From positions 124,001 to 188,000 of the forward strand of contig NZ_LFIO01001107.1 in NCBI RefSeq assembly GCF_001187535.1: a stretch of DNA of 64,000 bases. The letters are read 5' to 3'. Positions 59,329 through 64,000 of this stretch are shown piece by piece. The notes below the pieces were generated by a model. It was not told the origin of the DNA, ran no database searches, and saw only the letters and a list, made by a program, of their open reading frames with translations. Origin of the DNA: Rhizobium ecuadorense (lineage in GTDB: Bacteria > Pseudomonadota > Alphaproteobacteria > Rhizobiales > Rhizobiaceae). A program made the translations under genes and the position numbers. Numbering within the stretch: the first letter of the stretch is position 1; every line of letters starts with the position of its first letter.

Positions 59329-60498
59329 TCACAAGGCCGCGTAGATCGCCTCACGCAGATCGAGCGTGAACTTACCCCACATGCCCTCCAGCGTCGTGTT
59401 CGTCAGGGCGACGACGGTGAGCCGGTTCACCGGATCGATGAACCAGCTATGGCCGTAGACGCCGCCCCATTTCAACGTGCCACGGGGGAAGGGGACGCCG
59501 GCTTCAGCAGGATCGGTGATGACAGACCAGCCGAAGCCAAAACCGGAGCCATGTTCGTGCTGCTGGCGAAGGCCGCCGGCCTGATCGGTCGTCATCATCC
59601 GTACGGTTTCGCTGGAGAGCAGCGGTGCGCCACCCCTACGGATGGTTTCGAGCACGGAAAGGACGTCACCAGCCGTTCCCGCCATGCCGGCGCCGCCCGA
59701 ATGATAGGAGGCGGGATCGAAGATGCGGTTCGGCGCGAAGCGGATGGGGCCCATCTGCGATATCACCACCGCATCTTCGCCCATGAGCGCCGGTTCGGGT
59801 GATGCGTTCCTATAAGCGGCTGCAAGCCGGCTGCGGTCACGAACCGAAAAGGCCGTGTCGGCAAGCCCGAGCGGTCCTGTCACCAGTTCGGCAACGGCCT
59901 CAGCCAACGGCACGCCGGTTTCCGCCTCGATGACGCCGCCGAGAACGTCCATGGCAAGGGAATATTGCCAGTCGCTGCCTGGCGCGAAACGCAGCGGCAC
60001 GCTGGCGATCCGCCGGAGATTTTCGGTGAGCCGCAGTCCCGGTTGGTCGAGGCCGTCGGAAATGCCGGCGCTGATATAGGGACCGCCGTCCTCTTCGGAG
60101 AAGCTGTAACCGAGCCCGGACGTATGGGTCAGCAGGTGGCGGATGCGAATGGTGGCTTCGCTGCCATCAGGTAGCCTCGGCCGGAAATCCGGCAGCCATC
60201 TTGTCACCGGCTCGTCGAGCCCAATCCTGCCTTCCTCGATGAGCCGCATTGCGGCGATGGTGACGATCGGTTTGGTGATGGAGGCAAGCCTGAAGATGGT
60301 GTCCTCACGCATCGCCTGCCTATTTTCACGGTCGGCGAAGCCGGCTGCGCGGCGATGGACGATGTCGCCGTTGCGGGCGACGAGCACCACCGCTCCGACC
60401 AAGCGCTTCTCTTCAAGCGCGCTTGTGATTGCGGCGTCGACAGCCGCGCCAAGGGATGAATGCCTGTCGGCATTCGCCGTTTCGAGGGGAAGACTCAT
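59329..60498 (-). CDS. Serine hydrolase, class C beta-lactamase/esterase family
   Basis: The 389-residue protein is of the beta-lactamase-like penicillin-binding fold. The SxxK site is in RLASITKPIVTIA, a YSL at the position of YxN lies in DWQYSLAMDVLG, and the late GHSWFIDP fits the third motif. No signal peptide is seen, so it is more like the EstB-type esterases than a secreted lactamase. It is divergent from a TetR regulator, which probably controls it. Confidence 0.87.
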   Translation of the reverse strand: MSLPLETANADRHSSLGAAVDAAITSALEEKRLVGAVVLVARNGDIVHRRAAGFADRENRQAMREDTIFRLASITKPIVTIAAMRLIEEGRIGLDEPVTRWLPDFRPRLPDGSEATIRIRHLLTHTSGLGYSFSEEDGGPYISAGISDGLDQPGLRLTENLRRIASVPLRFAPGSDWQYSLAMDVLGGVIEAETGVPLAEAVAELVTGPLGLADTAFSVRDRSRLAAAYRNASPEPALMGEDAVVISQMGPIRFAPNRIFDPASYHSGGAGMAGTAGDVLSVLETIRRGGAPLLSSETVRMMTTDQAGGLRQQHEHGSGFGFGWSVITDPAEAGVPFPRGTLKWGGVYGHSWFIDPVNRLTVVALTNTTLEGMWGKFTLDLREAIYAAL

Positions 60499-60512
60499 CA
60501 GATCAAACCTTC

Positions 60513-60560
60513 TATAATCACAATGACCATTCCTGAATTAGACAGGTGCGTCAGAATTTC
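60513..60560. promoter_or_regulatory. Divergent control region between hydrolase and TetR
   Basis: A plus-strand TATAAT is at 60513-60518. An imperfect inverted repeat GAATTAGAC-N6-GTCAGAATTTC covers 60535-60560, just upstream of the TetR start. It is a candidate operator. Confidence 0.4.
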
Positions 60561-60573
60561 TAGAGTGATCGTT

Positions 60574-61206
60574 GTGAAAAATAGTCCAGAGATAAAAAAT
60601 CCTTCCGCTCGCCGCCGTGGCCGTCCCCCGGCCTTCGACCGCGAGACGGTTCTGTCGGCCGCCCGCGAGACTTTCTGGGCGCATGGATACGAGGGCGCCT
60701 CGATCGCCGATCTGACGGCGGCCATGGGCATCACGCCGCAAAGCCTCTATGCCGCCTTCAATTCGAAGGCCGATCTCTATCGTGCGGCGCTGGATCAATA
60801 CCGAGCGCTGGGCGCCGACACCTCGTCCGCGCTCGGCGAGCCGATCGATACCGTCGCCGCCTTCGAGCGGATATTGCGGGGCTCGGCCGCGCGGTTTTCG
60901 GCCCCGGAACATCCGAAAGGCTGCATGATCTCCACGGCCGTGCTGAACTGCGCCAGCGAGAACGAGGTCATTGCCGACCATGTCGCGGCGCTGCGCCGTC
61001 GGTCGCTGGAGGCCTATGCGGCAAGGATCGAGCGCGGCATCCGCGAGGGCGACATCAGGGCCGATACTGACCCTCGCGCGCTGGCGCGCTTCCTCGGCGC
61101 GATCGTCCAGGGCATGTCCGTGCAGGCGAGGGACGGCGCATCGCTTGAGGAATTGCTTGAGATTGCAAGCTTCGCCCTTGCCGAAGTCGCCCGCCACCGC
61201 GTCTGA
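60574..61206 (+). CDS. TetR family regulator
   Basis: The 210-residue protein from the GTG at 60574 has a basic arm (NPSARRRGRPPAF) and the HTH region GASIADLTAAMGITPQSLYAAF. The C-terminal domain has the AcrR-like pattern with a conserved Cys (KGCMIST), as in many YcdC/ComR relatives. An upstream ATG at 60523 would add 17 residues. It is divergent from the serine hydrolase, which is the likely target. Confidence 0.88.
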   Translation: MKNSPEIKNPSARRRGRPPAFDRETVLSAARETFWAHGYEGASIADLTAAMGITPQSLYAAFNSKADLYRAALDQYRALGADTSSALGEPIDTVAAFERILRGSAARFSAPEHPKGCMISTAVLNCASENEVIADHVAALRRRSLEAYAARIERGIREGDIRADTDPRALARFLGAIVQGMSVQARDGASLEELLEIASFALAEVARHRV

Positions 61207-61211
61207 AAAGG

Positions 61212-61274
61212 AAAGGCCCGGCAGCGTGTGACTGACACCAGCTACTGGGGTCGGTCACACGCTGCCGGGCCTTT
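61212..61274. terminator. Very long bidirectional terminator
   Basis: A perfect 21-bp stem, starting AAAGGCCCGGCAGCG and continuing TGTGAC, is closed by a 21-nt loop that itself pairs (TGAC/GTCG and CCAG/CTGG around CTA). T-runs occur at both ends. It separates convergent genes. Confidence 0.9.
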
Positions 61275-61293
61275 TGTCGTCAGATTGAAACGA

Positions 61294-62481
61294 TCAGTCG
61301 TTGGCCGAAACCTTGACGCCGAGCACCTGCGGCAGCGTGTTCGGAGCGCCCATGGCAGCGCCGACGATCGTCGGGAACGGCACCGGCTTCTCAGGAGCGG
61401 CCTTGACGGTCAGGCTCTTCGGGTCGTCGAGGAAGGTGTTGACGGCAGCCGAAACGGCGTTCTGCAGTTCCGGGATGTTCAGCTGCGCCAGCATGATCGG
61501 CGTCATCGCCTTCAGCGAATCCGCCATCTGCTTGCCCGACATGTTCTGCTGCGAGCCGGCATAATCAAGCGCGCGCTTGGTGATCGAGGCATCGTCGAAA
61601 CGCACCTGCGCCGCTTCGAAGGAAAGCTGCTGCATCAGGCCGAGCATGGCGAGGCCGAGCGCCTGCTGCGACTGCTCCTTGTTCGGGTTGGTTTCGGATT
61701 CCTTCATCGCATCCTGCATCGATTTCATGAAGGCCATCGTGTAGCCCGAAATCTTGAAGCCGAGATTCAGCTTGCCGACGTTGGTGAAGTCGAAGGCGAA
61801 TTCCGAAATGTCGATCGTGCCGGGGGCGAGTTCCCAAGCGCCCTTCATGGTGATGTCGCCCTGGACATGCTGCAGGGCGAGCTTTTCGATCGCATCCTTG
61901 CTCTGCGCATCCTCGGTCTTGGTGAGATCGGCCTTCATGCTTTTGAAGGCGCCGTCGAAATCGAAGCCCGATTCGTCCTCGCGCAGCGTCAGGTTCATGT
62001 TGCTTTCGAGCAGCGAGAACACTTCCGCACCGTCCTTGACCACCTTCACCGGGCCGATATGCGCGGTTTCATAGAGCATCATGGTGTCGAGCGTGTCGCC
62101 GCCCGGCGTTGCCGGCACGGAGATGCCGCCGAGCGTCAGCTCCTGCGCCGTCACGGTGACGCCGTCCTGCGTCTTGTTGATGTCGGGAAAGGCTGCTTCT
62201 TCGATGTAATAGCCGCCGTCTTCGTCTTCTTCGACGCCGGAAAGTGTGATTTCGCCGATGGGTAGGCTTTCGCTGCCGGTCGGCTTGACGGTGACATTCT
62301 TCAACGTGACGGTCGTGCCGTCGATATCGACGCTTTCAGCCGCAATCGTCCCACCCTGGGCGGCATAGGCGGCATTGATCTTCTTCAAGAGATCGGTGCC
62401 GTCGAGAGCGAAAGCCGAGCCGGCGAGCGAGAAAAAGGCGGCGCCCGACAGCATCAGCCGCGTTGTCCGGTAAATGTTCAT
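61294..62481 (-). CDS. Periplasmic protein of unknown function
   Basis: The 395-residue protein has a signal peptide ending LAGSAFALDG. The mature part alternates beta-strand-rich stretches (TVTLKNVTVKPTGSESLPIG) with helices, and looks acidic overall. The repeated pattern of GxxTLxxV-type segments could reflect a lipid-binding or AsmA-like fold, but I have no firm match. It is alone on its transcript, ended by the long hairpin. Confidence 0.75.
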   Translation of the reverse strand: MNIYRTTRLMLSGAAFFSLAGSAFALDGTDLLKKINAAYAAQGGTIAAESVDIDGTTVTLKNVTVKPTGSESLPIGEITLSGVEEDEDGGYYIEEAAFPDINKTQDGVTVTAQELTLGGISVPATPGGDTLDTMMLYETAHIGPVKVVKDGAEVFSLLESNMNLTLREDESGFDFDGAFKSMKADLTKTEDAQSKDAIEKLALQHVQGDITMKGAWELAPGTIDISEFAFDFTNVGKLNLGFKISGYTMAFMKSMQDAMKESETNPNKEQSQQALGLAMLGLMQQLSFEAAQVRFDDASITKRALDYAGSQQNMSGKQMADSLKAMTPIMLAQLNIPELQNAVSAAVNTFLDDPKSLTVKAAPEKPVPFPTIVGAAMGAPNTLPQVLGVKVSAND

Positions 62482-62715
62482 GGGGTGATTCCTCTGGTGG
62501 CGTGTGGCGGTTGGAAATCTGCAGTTACGCTACTACGGATTGGGCCTGCTTTATATTTGCGGACTTCTAAATTTCCGTTGAAAGGAACGGCAAACGAAGT
62601 CCAAATTGCGGCCGCACGTTTGTCTCATCCTTTGATGTCGGTGCCAAGACTTCATCCACAGCTGCAATGGCCTGGATTCCTTGCCCGCCAGCCGCTTCTG
62701 GGCTAGTCAGAACCT

Positions 62716-64000
62716 ATGGGACAAGAGATTTTGCCGCCTTCCGGCGGAGACGACGACAACATCCAGCCGGTCGACCTCAAGGCGGCGCTCGAGCAGCGCT
62801 ATCTCGCCTATGCGCTGTCGACCATCATGCACCGCGCTCTGCCTGACGTTCGCGACGGGCTGAAGCCCGTCCATCGCCGCATCGTCTATGCGATGAACGA
62901 GATGGGGCTGAGGCCGACTTCGGCCTTCAGGAAATGCGCCAAGATCGTCGGCGAGGTGATGGGTAACTACCATCCGCACGGCGACCAGTCGATCTATGAT
63001 GCGCTTGCCCGTCTCGCCCAGGACTTCTCGCAGCGCTACACGCTGGTCAACGGCCAGGGCAATTTCGGCAATATCGACGGCGACAGCCCCGCCGCCATGC
63101 GTTACACCGAATCGAAGATGACGGCGGTCTCCGAACTGCTGCTCGAAGGCATCGATCAGGATGCCGTCGATTTCCGTGATACATACGACGAATCGAATTC
63201 CGAGCCTACCGTCCTTCCCGGCGCCTTCCCGAACCTGCTCGCCAACGGCTCTTCCGGTATTGCCGTCGGCATGGCGACCTCGATCCCGTCGCACAATGCG
63301 CACGAGCTTTGCGACGCCGCGCTGCATCTGATCAAACATCCGGATGCGACGGTCGAAAAGCTCGTCGAGTTCATTCCCGGCCCGGACTTCCCCACAGGCG
63401 GCATCATCATCGACAGCCGCGACAGCATCATCGAGAGCTACCGCACCGGCCGCGGCGGTTTCCGCGTGCGGGCGAAATGGCAGACCGAGGATCTCGGCCG
63501 CGGCGGCTACCAGATCGTCATCACCGAAATTCCCTTCCAGGTGCAGAAGTCGCGGCTGATCGAAAAGATCGCCGAGTTGCTGATTGCCCGCAAGCTGCCG
63601 CTCCTGGAAGACATCCGCGACGAATCGGCCGAGGACATCCGTGTCGTCCTGGTGCCGAAGACCCGCAGCGTCGATCCGACGATCTTGATGGAATCGATGT
63701 TCAAGCTGACGGAGCTGGAAAGCCGCTTCCCGCTCAACATGAACGTGCTCTCCATGGGCCGCATCCCGCGGGTCATGGCGCTGAACGAAGTGCTGAAGGA
63801 GTGGCTGGATCACCGCCGCGAAGTCCTCCAGCGCCGCTCCCGCTTCCGCCTGGCGGCAATCGAAAGGCGCCTCGAAATCCTCGGCGGTCTTCTGATCGCC
63901 TATCTCAACATCGACGAGGTGATCAGGATCATCCGCGAGGAGGATGAGCCGAAGCCTGTGATGATGGCGCGCTGGGATCTCACCGATATTCAGGTCGAGG
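62716..64000 (+). CDS. parC: DNA topoisomerase IV subunit A, 5' part
   Basis: This is the first 428 codons of ParC, which forms the cleavage subunit of topoisomerase IV. The N-terminus has ALEQRYLAYALSTIMHRALP, the catalytic Tyr is in AAMRYTESKMTAV, and the QRDR region GNYHPHGDQSIYDALARLAQ is wild type in appearance (Ser at the quinolone-resistance place). It runs beyond the right edge. ParC rather than GyrA is favoured by the divergent first residues and the EVMGNYHPHGDQSIYD sequence. Confidence 0.94.
   Translation, partial: MGQEILPPSGGDDDNIQPVDLKAALEQRYLAYALSTIMHRALPDVRDGLKPVHRRIVYAMNEMGLRPTSAFRKCAKIVGEVMGNYHPHGDQSIYDALARLAQDFSQRYTLVNGQGNFGNIDGDSPAAMRYTESKMTAVSELLLEGIDQDAVDFRDTYDESNSEPTVLPGAFPNLLANGSSGIAVGMATSIPSHNAHELCDAALHLIKHPDATVEKLVEFIPGPDFPTGGIIIDSRDSIIESYRTGRGGFRVRAKWQTEDLGRGGYQIVITEIPFQVQKSRLIEKIAELLIARKLPLLEDIRDESAEDIRVVLVPKTRSVDPTILMESMFKLTELESRFPLNMNVLSMGRIPRVMALNEVLKEWLDHRREVLQRRSRFRLAAIERRLEILGGLLIAYLNIDEVIRIIREEDEPKPVMMARWDLTDIQVE

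Noticed and set aside
57405..59354. A 649-codon open frame on the minus strand opposite aspS
   Set aside because: aspS is certain on the plus strand, and no RBS or domain supports the opposite frame.

Overview
The window is a dense, high-GC alphaproteobacterial chromosome segment, most likely from Rhizobium (R. leguminosarum/R. etli group). The grounds are gene content and order (rsmA-pdxA-surA-lptD-lptG-lptF divergent from pepA-holC; an HdaA-type DnaA homologue; an Omp25/RopB-like porin) and several rhizobial-type palindromic intergenic repeats. No tRNA, rRNA, CRISPR array, prophage or intact insertion sequence was seen. Genus is inferred from memory of gene families, not from a search.

Layout. 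1-7067 (minus) is an envelope/vitamin B6/ribosome operon: lptF, lptG, lptD, surA-like, pdxA and rsmA (cut by the left edge), mostly joined by start/stop overlaps. A PAP2 phosphatase, possibly acting on lipid A, lies beside it. 8086-10025 (plus) holds pepA-holC. 10050-13697 (minus) holds a lipoprotein, a sugar dehydrogenase and an S9 peptidase. 13779-20339 (minus) is a catabolic unit: TetR regulator, polar amino-acid-type ABC importer, MmgE/PrpD protein and an NtaA-like flavin monooxygenase; I suggest it handles an aminocarboxylate-type compound. 20475-26431 carries a polysaccharide deacetylase lipoprotein, an ABC-F ATPase with a 20-bp tandem repeat in its leader, a GGDEF protein with a degenerate active site, DinB and GST proteins, and a small ORF in a segment bounded by a duplicated 29-bp sequence.

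26915-33937 holds ndk, a CGNR regulator divergent from an orphan LivH-type permease across a striking palindromic promoter, moaD/moaE split by a MITE-like palindrome, pgsA, uvrC and an SDR reductase. 34303-40766 holds the Omp25/RopB-like protein, a GST, rlmJ, a molybdopterin oxidoreductase with a NUDIX hydrolase, and a solitary phnM. 41031-42635 is a lower-GC islet (small membrane protein and acyltransferase 3).

42637-51902 holds purM-purN (minus), then perM-hdaA-ppk-ppx (plus), then a phytase-like secreted protein (minus). ppk and the phytase-like gene both have Pho-box-like upstream repeats, so this stretch looks like a phosphate/polyphosphate module. 52008-64000 holds a membrane class III cyclase, an unrecognised secreted protein with an internal duplication, rnd, a multicopper oxidase, aspS, a serine hydrolase divergent from a TetR regulator, an unknown periplasmic protein, and parC (cut by the right edge). 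All calls rest on reading motifs and gene order; no database search was possible.
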